From Haliea sp964022665 (lineage in GTDB: Bacteria; Pseudomonadota; Gammaproteobacteria; Pseudomonadales; Halieaceae): a stretch of DNA of 64,000 nucleotides. The stretch covers positions 124,001 through 188,000 of the forward strand of contig CAXIDF010000001.1 of NCBI GenBank assembly GCA_964022665.1, written 5' to 3'. Under the pieces are notes generated by a model that saw nothing but the letters and a program-made list of their open reading frames with translations, made no database searches and had not been told where the DNA came from. Every line of letters starts with the position of its first letter. The first letter of the stretch is position 1. Position numbers and translations under genes: made by a program. Positions 1-9,075 of the stretch are shown in pieces.

Positions 1-1
1 G

Positions 2-475
2 CTGGTTTCCATCGAGATGATTGAAGCGGTGGGGCACCAGTTCTACGGCACGTATTTCGCGCGCTGCAGCGAACTGTTGAAACCACACGGCAAAATGGTG
101 ATCCAGGCCATCACCATCAGCGACCAGCGTTATCAGCAGGCGCGCGACACCGTCGACTTTATCAAGCGCTTCATTTTCCCGGGGGGCTGCCTGCCGTCGC
201 TGGCGGTGATTGCCCAGCACCTGGCGAGCGACACCGATATGCAGATGGTACACCTGCGCGATATCACGCTGGACTACGCGCGCACCCTCGCCGCCTGGCG
301 CGAGCGCTTCATGGCGCAACTCGACACCGTGCGCCGCCAGGGCTTCGATGAGCAGTTCATTCGCATGTGGGAGTTCTATCTCTGTTACTGCGAAGGGGGG
401 TTCCGGGAGCGCATTATCGGCACCGTGCAGCTCGCCTTTGCCAAGCCCGGCTACCGACCACCCGCAATCGGGTAA
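2..475 (+). CDS. cfa: Cyclopropane-fatty-acyl-phospholipid synthase family methyltransferase, C-terminal part
   Basis: Only the last 157 residues are in the window; the frame is open to the left edge, so this is a partial gene. The family uses S-adenosylmethionine to add a methylene bridge to unsaturated acyl chains of membrane phospholipids. The visible piece has the SIEMIEAVG motif followed by a GTYF segment, the LLKPHGKMVIQAIT strand typical of the methyltransferase fold, and the IKRFIFPGGCLPS loop shared by this family. The C-terminal FYLCYCEGGF stretch is also characteristic. Its 3' end overlaps the 3' end of the convergent helicase gene by 25 bp. Substrate specificity cannot be judged from the fragment. 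Confidence 0.85.
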   Translation: MVSIEMIEAVGHQFYGTYFARCSELLKPHGKMVIQAITISDQRYQQARDTVDFIKRFIFPGGCLPSLAVIAQHLASDTDMQMVHLRDITLDYARTLAAWRERFMAQLDTVRRQGFDEQFIRMWEFYLCYCEGGFRERIIGTVQLAFAKPGYRPPAIG

Positions 476-2748
476 TCCCGGTACTCCCACCAGGGCGGCA
501 GCAACTGACGCCAACCCGGGTCGGCGTAGCGGGCGTCCACCAGCAGTGCCTTGCCGCGGTCGGTGCTGGTGCGTACCACGCGGCCCAGGGCCTGGCTGAT
601 CTTCTGCACCGCAGGGTACTGGTAGGCGTAGGCGAAGCCACTGCCGTAGCGACTGCCGTATAAATGGCGCAGCTGCTCGTTACCCGGGCTCAGCTGGGGC
701 AGGCCGACGCCCACTACCACCACGCTCTGCAGTTCATCCCCTGGCAGGTCGATGCCTTCGCCGAAGGCGCCACCCAGCACACAGAAAGCCGCCACATCCC
801 GTGCCTGCTGCAGCAGTGGCAGCAACTCTACCCCGCCCTGCCCGGCGCGGCCCTGTACCCAGCGCTGGCGCCCATCCGGCCAGCCCTGCACCCGCATGAG
901 CTGTACGCAGGCCTCCAGGTAGCGATACGAGGGAAAGTAGAGCAGGCAGTTACCCGGTTCGCTGAGCAGCCATTGACGCAACAGCGCAGCGAGCACCGGC
1001 AAACTCGCCTCGCGCTGTTGCAGACGGGTATCCACATGCGTGGCAATTTGCACCTGCAACTGGTCGCGGCTGAAAGGTGAGGGCGTGCACCAGGCAACGG
1101 CCCCCGCCTGCAGCCCCAGAGTATCCAGCGCCCACCGCTGCGGGCTCAGGGTGGCGGAAAAGGCGATCAGGGCGTGCATCGCCTGATGGCGCAGGGCCAG
1201 CAGTCGCGAGGGTTCCAGGCAATGCACCCGCAGCAGCAGGCCCTGGGGCCCGGTGCCACGTTCCAGCTCCAGGCGGAACTCACTGCCCCAGCACTCCAGC
1301 AGGCGCTGCCACTGCAGCGCCAGGAAGTAGACATCGCGCAGTGCGGGCCGCGACTGCAGCACAAAGGCGTCCAGCGCCTGCTCGGCGTTGACGGCCTCAA
1401 CGCACTCGGCCAGCGCCCTGGCCAGCGTGTCGGGCACCTCATCCAGCCAGTGCCCCTCGGGCGTTGACCAGTCCAGCTTCAACAGGGCCAGCAGCTGGCG
1501 GTTAAGCCGCTCCAGCACACGCCGTGCAGCCGCAGGCGCCTCGCGCCGGGCGGTCATAACCAGCGCCTTCGGCAATTCGGCGCCGTACATGCCCCGGGCG
1601 CGATCAGGCAGGCCATGGGCCTCGTCCAGCAACACGGTCCAGCGCCCGCCGCTCGCCGTCAGGTGCTCTGCCAGGTTCGCGGTGGGGCTGAAGACGTGGT
1701 GCACGTCCGCCACAATCACGTCTACCCAGGGCACCAGGTCCAGGCTCAACTGATAGGGGCACACCGCGTGCCGCCCGGCAATATCCGCGAGCCCTTCGCG
1801 GTCCAGCAGGGGCGCTTCAAGCGCTTCATCCAACGCCGCCGGCAGGCGATCATAGTAGCCGCGGGCATAGGGGCAATCATCTGCGTGACAGGCCTTGCCC
1901 GGTGCCAGGCAGGCCTGCTCCTTGGCTGTGAGACTGAGTGCATTGCCACCATAGCCTTTCTCCACAAACCGCGTCATGGCCTGCTCCGCCGCGCGTCGCC
2001 CGCTGATGCGCGTAGTGGCAAATACCACCCTGTCATGACGCCCGGTACCCAGCGCCTTCAACGCGGGGTAGAGCACCGCGGCGGTCTTGCCAATGCCGGT
2101 GGGGGCTTCCAGCAACAGCTGGCCCGCCTGATGAATGCACTTGTACACCCGCTCGGATAGCTCACGCTGGCCGGCCCTGAACTGGGCATGGGGAAAAGGG
2201 AGCGTCGAGAGGCTGGCATCGCGCCGCTGCAAACGGTGCTGCACCTGTGCCAGCCACTGGCTGTAGCGCAGCAGCGTCGCATGCAGGAACGCATCCAGTT
2301 CCGCGCGGCTGTAGTCCTGGCGCAACGGGTATTCCTCGTCGGTATCGAGCTGCAACCAGGTCAGTTGCACGGCCATCGCCGGCAAGTCTTCGCTGGCCGC
2401 TATCAGCGCTGCATAGAGCCGGCCCTGGGCCAGGTGCAGCTGCGTCACCGAGGCCGGAATACGTGCCGGATCCACGCGGCAGGTCTTGATTTCCTCCACC
2501 AGCCCCTGGCTGTGGTCGTAGCCGTCTGCGCGGCCTGTGACCTGCAGCGCCGGCAGCCCGGCATCCCCTTCCCAGACACCCTGCACAGGGAATTCGGCGC
2601 GGTAACTCGCCGGGCGTCGGCGATAGATTCGCTGGTGCCCCTCTATACCCTGCTGACCGGTGGGAGACGGGGTGAAACGGTGATCGATATCGCCGCTGCG
2701 GTGGCAGAAAAGCGCCAGTTCACGCACGCTCACGCGCTGCTCAGTCAT
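451..2748 (-). CDS. XPD/DinG-like ATP-dependent DNA helicase with N-terminal PD-(D/E)XK nuclease-like domain
   Basis: A 765-residue superfamily 2 helicase of the Rad3/XPD/DinG type. An N-terminal PD-(D/E)XK-like module is suggested by GRAD (Asp75) followed by EEIK (Glu86, Lys88). The Walker A motif APTGIGKT is at 215-222, and the DEAH box at 375-378. Four cysteines (280, 287, 292, 330) lie between them, spaced as in the XPD/DinG iron-sulfur domain. Motif VI appears as QALGRVVR near the C-terminus. The start chosen is the ATG whose first bases overlap the stop of the upstream FAN1-like gene (ATGACTGA, 8 bp overlap); an upstream GTG-type start would overlap further. Coupling to a nuclease gene suggests joint work in DNA repair. 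Nuclease activity is inference. Confidence 0.88.
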   Translation of the reverse strand: MTEQRVSVRELALFCHRSGDIDHRFTPSPTGQQGIEGHQRIYRRRPASYRAEFPVQGVWEGDAGLPALQVTGRADGYDHSQGLVEEIKTCRVDPARIPASVTQLHLAQGRLYAALIAASEDLPAMAVQLTWLQLDTDEEYPLRQDYSRAELDAFLHATLLRYSQWLAQVQHRLQRRDASLSTLPFPHAQFRAGQRELSERVYKCIHQAGQLLLEAPTGIGKTAAVLYPALKALGTGRHDRVVFATTRISGRRAAEQAMTRFVEKGYGGNALSLTAKEQACLAPGKACHADDCPYARGYYDRLPAALDEALEAPLLDREGLADIAGRHAVCPYQLSLDLVPWVDVIVADVHHVFSPTANLAEHLTASGGRWTVLLDEAHGLPDRARGMYGAELPKALVMTARREAPAAARRVLERLNRQLLALLKLDWSTPEGHWLDEVPDTLARALAECVEAVNAEQALDAFVLQSRPALRDVYFLALQWQRLLECWGSEFRLELERGTGPQGLLLRVHCLEPSRLLALRHQAMHALIAFSATLSPQRWALDTLGLQAGAVAWCTPSPFSRDQLQVQIATHVDTRLQQREASLPVLAALLRQWLLSEPGNCLLYFPSYRYLEACVQLMRVQGWPDGRQRWVQGRAGQGGVELLPLLQQARDVAAFCVLGGAFGEGIDLPGDELQSVVVVGVGLPQLSPGNEQLRHLYGSRYGSGFAYAYQYPAVQKISQALGRVVRTSTDRGKALLVDARYADPGWRQLLPPWWEYRDYPIAGGR

Positions 2749-4423
2749 CGGCCCAGGCCACCCGCGCGACGCTTGCCGGTATTCCCTGCTCACCGAAAAA
2801 CTGCAACCAGCGGCGCTGGCTGTGCTGCAGCTGGTCGCCAGGGCCCTTGACCTCGATCAGGCTGTAGTCGCCGGGCCGTTCACCCAGGGCGATCAGGTCG
2901 GGGAAGCCGCGCCGGTTTTCACCCGGGTCAAACAACATACGCTCCCACACGGCCAGCAAGTGGTCGGCGGGCACGCAGGCCAGCACCCGGGCGAGCAGGT
3001 CTGTCGTCAACAGCGACCAGCTGACCCAGCGACACTGATAACCGGAGAAGCGCGCCAGGGCAGCCTGCAGCTCTGCTTCGAGATCCCCGGCTGCCAGTTC
3101 CTGCAGGCGGGTACCGAGCGCGGTTTCCCGGCGGGCACGAAACGCCGTTTGATACATGTCGGCAGGCACCGCCTGGAAGGGGTTGTGAAAAGCGCCGGGC
3201 ACCGGTGCAAAAATCTGATCCCAGAAGGCCAGGCCAAACAGACTGTTGAACAGGCTGTTCTCGACGTAGTGCACCGACACCCATGTCTCTGCGAGGTGCT
3301 CGGCCACAGCGACCTCCACCCGCGCATCCGTCCGGAGCAGCTGCAGGTCCACCATCGGCACCGTGCGGCGTCGCCGCGGCGCTGCTGCAACACCGAGCTT
3401 GCGCTGTAAGCGCGGCAGAATGCGCTGCGCCGCATCGCGCTCCTCCTCGCACCAGGGGCTGGCCAACAGCTCTGTGCAGGCGGCCTGGGCGGCCTGCCAC
3501 TGTTCGCGCTGCTCCAGCACGCGCACATAGCGTTCACGCGCCGGGTGCAGCTGGCTGCGCTGATAGAGCTGTGCTGCCAACGACCACTCGCCGCACCGCT
3601 CCAGATTGCGGCCCAGGCGGTTGCACAGCATCCAGTAGCGGCGTTCGCTGGGCGCATGCTGGGGCGCGGCACGCAGTAACTGCTCCGCCAGCAGGTTGAA
3701 CCCCTCAGCGTCTCCTGCGTCCTCCAGCAGCCAATGCAGATCCGCCAGCTCGCCCAGCTGCTGGTACTCATCCACCGCTTCGCGACAGGAAAAACGACGC
3801 TGCTGGCGGGTGAGTGAGTAAGGGTAGTAGCGGGCGATACCCAGGTCACTGAGCACGAAGTCAGTGAGGCTCTGCCGACGGTTGCCGAAAAACAACAGCT
3901 GGAACAGGGCCACCGACTCCACCCCCAACGGTGCCACAAGGCGGTCATCGGCTGCCGTGCACAACGCGTCGAGCAGTGTACACACGGACAAATCGAGGGC
4001 CTCTACTGCAGCGACCCACTGCGCCTTGCTGCGCTGTGCGGGCGAAGACAGGCGCTCCTGGAAAGCGCGCCGCCACTCGGGGAGGGTAAACAGGCGGCCC
4101 AGATCCTGCACATCCAGCGACGCTTCGCTCGCCTCCTCGGGCGCAAGCAGCAGATCGAGCGCGTGCAGCTCAGCCAGCAATGGCTCGATTGCGCCGATCT
4201 CGGGGTAGGAGAGCTTCGCCACGCGAAACCAGGGGCCGACACGGGAAACCAGCCGCACGTAAAGGCACTGTGCCGGCTCGGAGGCACTGCGCCACTGTGC
4301 CAGCCACGCACGCTCCGCCGGGCTCAGCAGGTCATCATAGAGCGCTTCAACGGTGTCACACAGGCGCTGGAAGTTGTCCCGGTAATAGCGCGGTGCGAGC
4401 ACCGGGGGCTCAGGTGCGGACAT
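2741..4423 (-). CDS. FAN1-type VRR-NUC domain nuclease
   Basis: A 560-residue protein ending in a VRR-NUC domain. Near residues 515-545 the nuclease core reads RGFPDLIAL, then SLIEVKGPGDQLQHSQRRW, giving the PD...EVK catalytic pattern followed by the conserved QxxW helix. The upstream two thirds are helical, as in bacterial FAN1, which cleaves flaps and resolves interstrand crosslinks. The gene starts 6 bp after the stop of the EamA permease and its stop overlaps the helicase start, so the three genes probably share a transcript. The known family supports a 5' flap endonuclease / phosphodiesterase I role. Confidence 0.88.
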   Translation of the reverse strand: MSAPEPPVLAPRYYRDNFQRLCDTVEALYDDLLSPAERAWLAQWRSASEPAQCLYVRLVSRVGPWFRVAKLSYPEIGAIEPLLAELHALDLLLAPEEASEASLDVQDLGRLFTLPEWRRAFQERLSSPAQRSKAQWVAAVEALDLSVCTLLDALCTAADDRLVAPLGVESVALFQLLFFGNRRQSLTDFVLSDLGIARYYPYSLTRQQRRFSCREAVDEYQQLGELADLHWLLEDAGDAEGFNLLAEQLLRAAPQHAPSERRYWMLCNRLGRNLERCGEWSLAAQLYQRSQLHPARERYVRVLEQREQWQAAQAACTELLASPWCEEERDAAQRILPRLQRKLGVAAAPRRRRTVPMVDLQLLRTDARVEVAVAEHLAETWVSVHYVENSLFNSLFGLAFWDQIFAPVPGAFHNPFQAVPADMYQTAFRARRETALGTRLQELAAGDLEAELQAALARFSGYQCRWVSWSLLTTDLLARVLACVPADHLLAVWERMLFDPGENRRGFPDLIALGERPGDYSLIEVKGPGDQLQHSQRRWLQFFGEQGIPASVARVAWADD

Positions 4424-4429
4424 CGGCGG

Positions 4430-5329
4430 CTAGGCCTCGCGGGGCGCTTTCGGCCCGCCCGTCTGCTGCAACAGCACCCCGGGGATAATCAACGCCAGAC
4501 CAACCAGCGTGGCCGGGTGAATCGCCTCGTCCAGCACGGTGGCAATCAACACCAGCGAGAACAGCGGGGAGAGGAAAATCAGATTGCCGATACGCGCCAC
4601 CGAGCTGGTGAGGCGCAGCGCACTGGACCAGAGCGCAAAGGTGATGCCCATCTCGAACAGGCCGACATACAACGCGGCCAGCAGGCCGGTTGTGCCACCG
4701 GTGGAGAGCGTTGAAAACAGGCTGCACACCAGCCATGCCGCGGGTGTGGCCAGCAGAAAATTAAGGCACAGGCTGACCAGCGGGTCACCCTGGTTGCGCG
4801 TATTGAGAATCCAGTACAGTGCCCATACCAGCGTACTCCCCAACGCCAGGCCCACGCCGGGCAAGCTGCTGAACTGCATGGCAAAGGGCTGCCCCTGCGT
4901 CGCGATAATCACCACACCGCTGTAACCCAGCGCCACTGCCAGCAGGTCGCGGCGTCCCAGCCGCTGCCCCAGCAGCGGCACTGCCAGCAATGCCAGCGTG
5001 ATGGCCCAGGTGTAGTTGATGGTCTGGGCCTGCTGCGCAGGCAGCAGCGCGTAGGCGTGTAGCAGAACAAGGTAGTAGAGCAGCGGATTGATTGCCGCCA
5101 ACAGCAGATAATAGCCGGGGCGCTGACGCAGGGAGCTCCACAGCTGGCGCTGCCGGCCCTGCCAGCAGACGATTGCCAGCAGCGCGAGCGCCGACGCGGA
5201 GACCGACCAGGCAACCAGCTGGAATACGTCCAGATCGCGCAGCGCCAGCTTGAAGGCGGTAGCCGCGGTAGACCACAAAAGCACCGCGCTCAAACCCAGA
5301 TACAAGGCCTTGCGATCATTCGTTACCAC
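4430..5329 (-). CDS. EamA/DMT-family membrane transporter
   Basis: A 299-residue membrane protein with about ten hydrophobic segments in two similar halves, the EamA (drug/metabolite transporter) architecture. The first half begins ALYLGLSAVLLWSTAATAFK, which carries the typical LLW-S-A helix 1 signature. The second half repeats it at GVGLALGSTLVWALYWI. The start is a GTG; an overlapping ATG frame just upstream closes after a few codons. The substrate is unknown, and these permeases export diverse metabolites. It is the first gene of the minus-strand run with the FAN1-like and helicase genes, though a functional link to repair is not implied by sequence. Confidence 0.85.
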   Translation of the reverse strand: MVTNDRKALYLGLSAVLLWSTAATAFKLALRDLDVFQLVAWSVSASALALLAIVCWQGRQRQLWSSLRQRPGYYLLLAAINPLLYYLVLLHAYALLPAQQAQTINYTWAITLALLAVPLLGQRLGRRDLLAVALGYSGVVIIATQGQPFAMQFSSLPGVGLALGSTLVWALYWILNTRNQGDPLVSLCLNFLLATPAAWLVCSLFSTLSTGGTTGLLAALYVGLFEMGITFALWSSALRLTSSVARIGNLIFLSPLFSLVLIATVLDEAIHPATLVGLALIIPGVLLQQTGGPKAPREA

Positions 5330-5454
5330 AGTGCCGCCATTGTTCGCCTCCCTCTCCCGGCATCGCCCATGCTGTACCCGGGCTGTAGTTTAAGGCATTC
5401 TTCAGCCCTGAAGATGCCGATTCAGTCCCCGCCGCAACAACGCGAGAACCTCTC

Positions 5455-6933
5455 TTGAGTGACCAGACGCCTCACTACCGTCCGCTGACCACCGGCCTTG
5501 CGCTGACCCCGGTGGTATTCCTGACCGTGCTGCTGGCCGCTTCGGTCTACCTGTTCGGCTCGGATTCATCCTACGGCGCCAACCAGATAGCGCTGCTGCT
5601 GGCCGCCTGCGTGGCAGCGCTGGTGGGCAAGCGTATCGGGCTCAGCTGGCACGCCACCCAGGAAGGCATTATCCACGGTATTTCCGTGGGCCTGGGGCCT
5701 ACGCTGATCCTGCTGTCGGTGGGTATGCTGATCGGTACCTGGATACTCTCCGGCACCGTGCCCGCCATGATCTACTATGGCGTCGAGATACTCAATCCAT
5801 CGGTATTCTATGCCGCCAGCGCCGCTATCTGCGCCATTGTGGCGGTGAGCATCGGCAGCTCCTGGACCGTTGCCGGCACCCTCGGCATCGGGCTCATGGG
5901 TATCGCCGGCAGCTTCGGCCTGTCACCGGCCATCACCGCCGGCGCCATTGTGTCCGGCGCCTACTTCGGCGACAAGCTCTCCCCCATGTCGGACACCACC
6001 AACCTCGCGGCGGCCGCCACCGGCGTCGACCTGTTCGACCACATCCGCCACATGCTCTGGACCACCGTGCCAGGGTTTACCCTGGCGTTGCTGGGCTTTC
6101 TGCTGATCGGGGGCGGCGAGGCTGCAACCCCCGAGGAAATCGCGGCCCTGCAAAAAAGCCTGTCACAGGAATTCGATATCGGCTGGCATCTGCTGTTGCC
6201 GTTGATCCTCATGCTGGGGCTTATCTACAAGCGCTTCCCCGCGTTCCCTTCCATTGTTATCAGCGCGCTGGTGGGCGCCGTGTTCGCGGTGCTGTTCCAG
6301 CCCCAGGCCGTGCGCGAGCTGGCCGGCAACAGCGCTGAACTCAACCAGGCCGCACTGCTGCTGCAGGGTGTGTGGATCAGCCTGTTCGACGGCTATGTAG
6401 CCAACAGCGGCAACAGTTTTCTCGACGACCTGCTGAGCAAGGGCGGCATGAGCAGCATGCTCAACACGGTGTGGCTGATTATCTGTGCGCTGGCCTTTGG
6501 CGGTGCACTGGAGCGCACCGGCATCCTCGACCACCTGTTGCGCAAGATCCTGCAGCGTGTGCACAGCGCAGCGGGGCTGGTGGGGGCGACGGTCGGCACC
6601 TGTGTCGCCACCAACGTGCTGGCTGCCGACCAGTTCATTTCCGTTGCCCTGCCGGGGCGCATGTTTCGCGATGAGTACGCACGTCGCGGCCTGTCGCGGC
6701 TGAACCTGTCGCGCACCCTGGAGGATTCCGCCACACTCACCTCGGCCCTCATCCCCTGGAATACCTGTGGTGCCTACATGTCCGCCACACTCGGCGTGGC
6801 CACCCTGAGCTATGCGCCCTTTGCCTTTTTCAACCTGCTGTGCCCGCTGCTGGCCATCGGCTATGCCTTCTTCCACTTCGCCCAGAAGCCCCTGGAAGCT
6901 GACGCCGTCCCCGCCGCGGGCCAGGGCGCGTGA
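5455..6933 (+). CDS. NhaC-family Na+/H+ antiporter
   Basis: A 492-residue polytopic membrane protein of the NhaC ion:proton antiporter family. Recognisable family stretches are GPTLILLSVGMLIGTWI, the IGSSWTVAGTLGIGLMGI segment, GAYFGDKLSPMSDTTNLA, and near the C-terminus SRTLEDSATLTSALIPWNTCG. The start is a TTG at 5455; no better in-frame ATG or GTG lies nearby upstream. The stop overlaps the start codon of the following thioesterase gene (GTGA), so the two are likely translated together. Which cation or organic substrate is exchanged cannot be told. Confidence 0.88.
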   Translation: MSDQTPHYRPLTTGLALTPVVFLTVLLAASVYLFGSDSSYGANQIALLLAACVAALVGKRIGLSWHATQEGIIHGISVGLGPTLILLSVGMLIGTWILSGTVPAMIYYGVEILNPSVFYAASAAICAIVAVSIGSSWTVAGTLGIGLMGIAGSFGLSPAITAGAIVSGAYFGDKLSPMSDTTNLAAAATGVDLFDHIRHMLWTTVPGFTLALLGFLLIGGGEAATPEEIAALQKSLSQEFDIGWHLLLPLILMLGLIYKRFPAFPSIVISALVGAVFAVLFQPQAVRELAGNSAELNQAALLLQGVWISLFDGYVANSGNSFLDDLLSKGGMSSMLNTVWLIICALAFGGALERTGILDHLLRKILQRVHSAAGLVGATVGTCVATNVLAADQFISVALPGRMFRDEYARRGLSRLNLSRTLEDSATLTSALIPWNTCGAYMSATLGVATLSYAPFAFFNLLCPLLAIGYAFFHFAQKPLEADAVPAAGQGA

Positions 6934-7409
6934 GCATGGTGGAGCTGGCGTGGGATCATCCGCAGCCCTTCACCCTGGCAACACAGGTGGCGCCTGCGGA
7001 TATTGACGGCCTGCAACACACCAATAACACGGTGTACGTGAAGTGGTGCGAGCAGGTGGCCTGGGCCCACTCTGTGCATCTGGGGCTGGACCTGGACAGC
7101 TATCGCCGGCTGGACCGCGCCATGGCCATCACCCACAGTGAGTACGACTACCTGCGGGCCTCGCGAGAAGGTGACGAGCTGATTGCCGGTACCTGGATCG
7201 TCAGTTGGGATCGACGCCTGACCATGGAGCGTCGCTTCCAGATCCAGCGCCCGGCGGATGGCGCCACCCTGTTGCGCGGCATGATGCACTTTGCCTGTAT
7301 CGAGATCAGCAGCGGACGGCCGCGACGCATGCCGGCAGAATTCATCGACGGCTACGGCCCGGCAGTGCTCACTGCGCCCTCAGCACCGCTCCCAGGAAAA
7401 GGCCAGTAG
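6930..7409 (+). CDS. Acyl-CoA thioesterase, 4HBT hot-dog family
   Basis: A 159-residue single hot-dog-fold protein. The helix-1 region reads DIDGLQHTNNTVYVKWCEQ, close to the family pattern Asp-x-x-x-x-(Val)-Asn-Asn-x-x-Tyr. The Asp at about residue 26 is the likely catalytic acid. YbgC/FcbC-type enzymes hydrolyse acyl-CoA thioesters. The start is either the GTG that overlaps the antiporter stop or an ATG two codons later. The C-terminal coding end overlaps the 3' end of the convergent epmA by 30 bp. Substrate chain length is unknown. Confidence 0.85.
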   Translation: MSMVELAWDHPQPFTLATQVAPADIDGLQHTNNTVYVKWCEQVAWAHSVHLGLDLDSYRRLDRAMAITHSEYDYLRASREGDELIAGTWIVSWDRRLTMERRFQIQRPADGATLLRGMMHFACIEISSGRPRRMPAEFIDGYGPAVLTAPSAPLPGKGQ

Positions 7410-8339
7410 ACGCCGTATATCGGTTTCCCCGCTGGCCAGCAGCAACAGCCGATCCAGCCCCAGTGCAACGCCGCTCACCGCGGGCAAGCCCGCCGCCAGC
7501 GCCGCCAATAAAGCCTCATCCAGCGGCCGCTCAGGCTGGCCGGCCGCCGCGCGCTGTCGATTGTCCGCCTCGAAGCGGGCGCGCTGCTCCACCGCATCAT
7601 CCAGCTCGTGGTAACCATTCGCCACCTCCACACCGTCGATGTACAGCTCGAAGCGCTCGCCCACCACCTGGCCATCGCGCTGCGCCAAGCGGGCGAGCGC
7701 GGCCTGACTGGCCGGATAGTCGTAGACAAAGCACAGGCCCTGCCCCGCCAGCCAGGGCTCAACACCATGCGTCAGCAACAGGTCCAGCCACAGGTCGCGC
7801 CCGCCGGCCAGGGTGCCCGGGTCGGTGAGCTGGCGTGCTGTGCGCTGCAGCGTGGCAATATCGGCGGTAAACGGGTCAAGCTGCAGGCAGCGCTGGAACA
7901 GCTCCCGGTAGGTAAACGCCTGCCAGGGCCGCTCACCCAGGCAGCTGCACACCAGTGCCGCCACCTCCGCCATGAGCGCGTGATGATCCATGCCCGGGCG
8001 ATACCACTCCAGCAAAGTGAACTCGGGGTTGTGGCGGCGCCCGGCTTCGCCGTCGCGAAACGCCTTGCAGATCTGGTAGATGGGGCCACTGCCTGCCGCC
8101 AGCAGGCGCTTCATGGCGTATTCGGGCGAGGTTTGCAGAAACCGCGGGGCGTGGGTCAGCGATTGCCCACGCTCCACCAACAGCGGCTCAATGGCAGGGT
8201 CGGTAATGCCGCGGGAGCACAGCAGTGGTGTCTCGACTTCGAGCACGCCGCGCGCAGCAAAGAAAGCGCGAATTTGCGCCAGCAGCTGCGCGCGCTGGCG
8301 CAGTTGCGCAAGCGCTGCACCGGGCCGCCAGTCACTCAT
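7380..8339 (-). CDS. epmA: EpmA, elongation factor P beta-lysylation ligase
   Basis: A 319-residue paralogue of the catalytic core of class II lysyl-tRNA synthetase (PoxA/GenX). It lacks the anticodon-binding domain and is of normal family length. Motif 2 is seen as FRDGEAGRRHNPEFTLLEWY, and motif 3 as GVALGLDRLLLLASG. The enzyme activates (R)-beta-lysine and attaches it to a lysine of EF-P. The gene lies 21 bp downstream of the efp gene on the same strand, so modifier and target form one unit. Confidence 0.95.
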   Translation of the reverse strand: MSDWRPGAALAQLRQRAQLLAQIRAFFAARGVLEVETPLLCSRGITDPAIEPLLVERGQSLTHAPRFLQTSPEYAMKRLLAAGSGPIYQICKAFRDGEAGRRHNPEFTLLEWYRPGMDHHALMAEVAALVCSCLGERPWQAFTYRELFQRCLQLDPFTADIATLQRTARQLTDPGTLAGGRDLWLDLLLTHGVEPWLAGQGLCFVYDYPASQAALARLAQRDGQVVGERFELYIDGVEVANGYHELDDAVEQRARFEADNRQRAAAGQPERPLDEALLAALAAGLPAVSGVALGLDRLLLLASGETDIRRLLAFSWERC

Positions 8340-8360
8340 CCGCTGCGCCGGGGATGTAGC

Positions 8361-8930
8361 CTACTTGCTGACCCGGTTCTGATACTCACCGGTGCGGGTA
8401 TCCACCCGAATCACTTCGCCCGTGGTGACAAACAGCGGCACCTTGACCACAGCCCCGGTGCTCAGCTTGGCCGGTTTGCTGCCACCCTGCGCCGTATCAC
8501 CCTTGAGGCCGGGGTCGGTTTCCACGATCTCCAGCTCGACAAAATTGGCCGGCGCAACCGACAGCGGTGAACCGTTGTACAGCGTGACCTCGCAGCTGTC
8601 CTGCTCCTTCAACCAGAGGTAGGAATCGCCCACGGCCTTGGCATCAGCCTGGTGCTGCTCGAAAGTATCGGGCTCCATGAAGTACCAGAACTCACCATCG
8701 GTGTAGAGGTATTCCATGGTCCGGTCCATGACGTCAGCGCCTTCCAGGCTTTCGCCCGACTTGAACGTGCGCTCCCAGACCCGGCCTGTTTTCAGGTTGC
8801 GCATGCGCACCCTGTTGAAGGCCTGGCCCTTGCCGGGTTTCACAAACTCGTTTTCGAGAATGCTGCAGGGGTCGCCATCCAGCATGACCTTTAGGCCCGG
8901 CCGGAATTCATTGGTGGAAAAATTCGCCAT
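8361..8930 (-). CDS. efp: Elongation factor P
   Basis: A 189-residue translation factor that rescues ribosomes stalled at polyproline stretches. It has the three beta-barrel layout of the family. The modification loop reads VKPGKGQA with Lys34 at the tip, the residue beta-lysylated by EpmA. The start is the ATG giving MANFSTNEFRPG; the frame stays open for about 100 more codons upstream but that part has no family similarity. The neighbouring epmA confirms the beta-lysine modification route. Confidence 0.97.
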   Translation of the reverse strand: MANFSTNEFRPGLKVMLDGDPCSILENEFVKPGKGQAFNRVRMRNLKTGRVWERTFKSGESLEGADVMDRTMEYLYTDGEFWYFMEPDTFEQHQADAKAVGDSYLWLKEQDSCEVTLYNGSPLSVAPANFVELEIVETDPGLKGDTAQGGSKPAKLSTGAVVKVPLFVTTGEVIRVDTRTGEYQNRVSK

Positions 8931-9075
8931 AACAGGTATCACGCTACTGAAAAATTTGCCGGCAATGATACCGTACCCTGCAGCTCCCGGCGATATTGCA
9001 GTGGCGATTACCTGCCCGGATGGGCTACTCTTGGTGGCGCTTGCTAACGAACAGGGTAGGGTGTGATGGGAGGCC

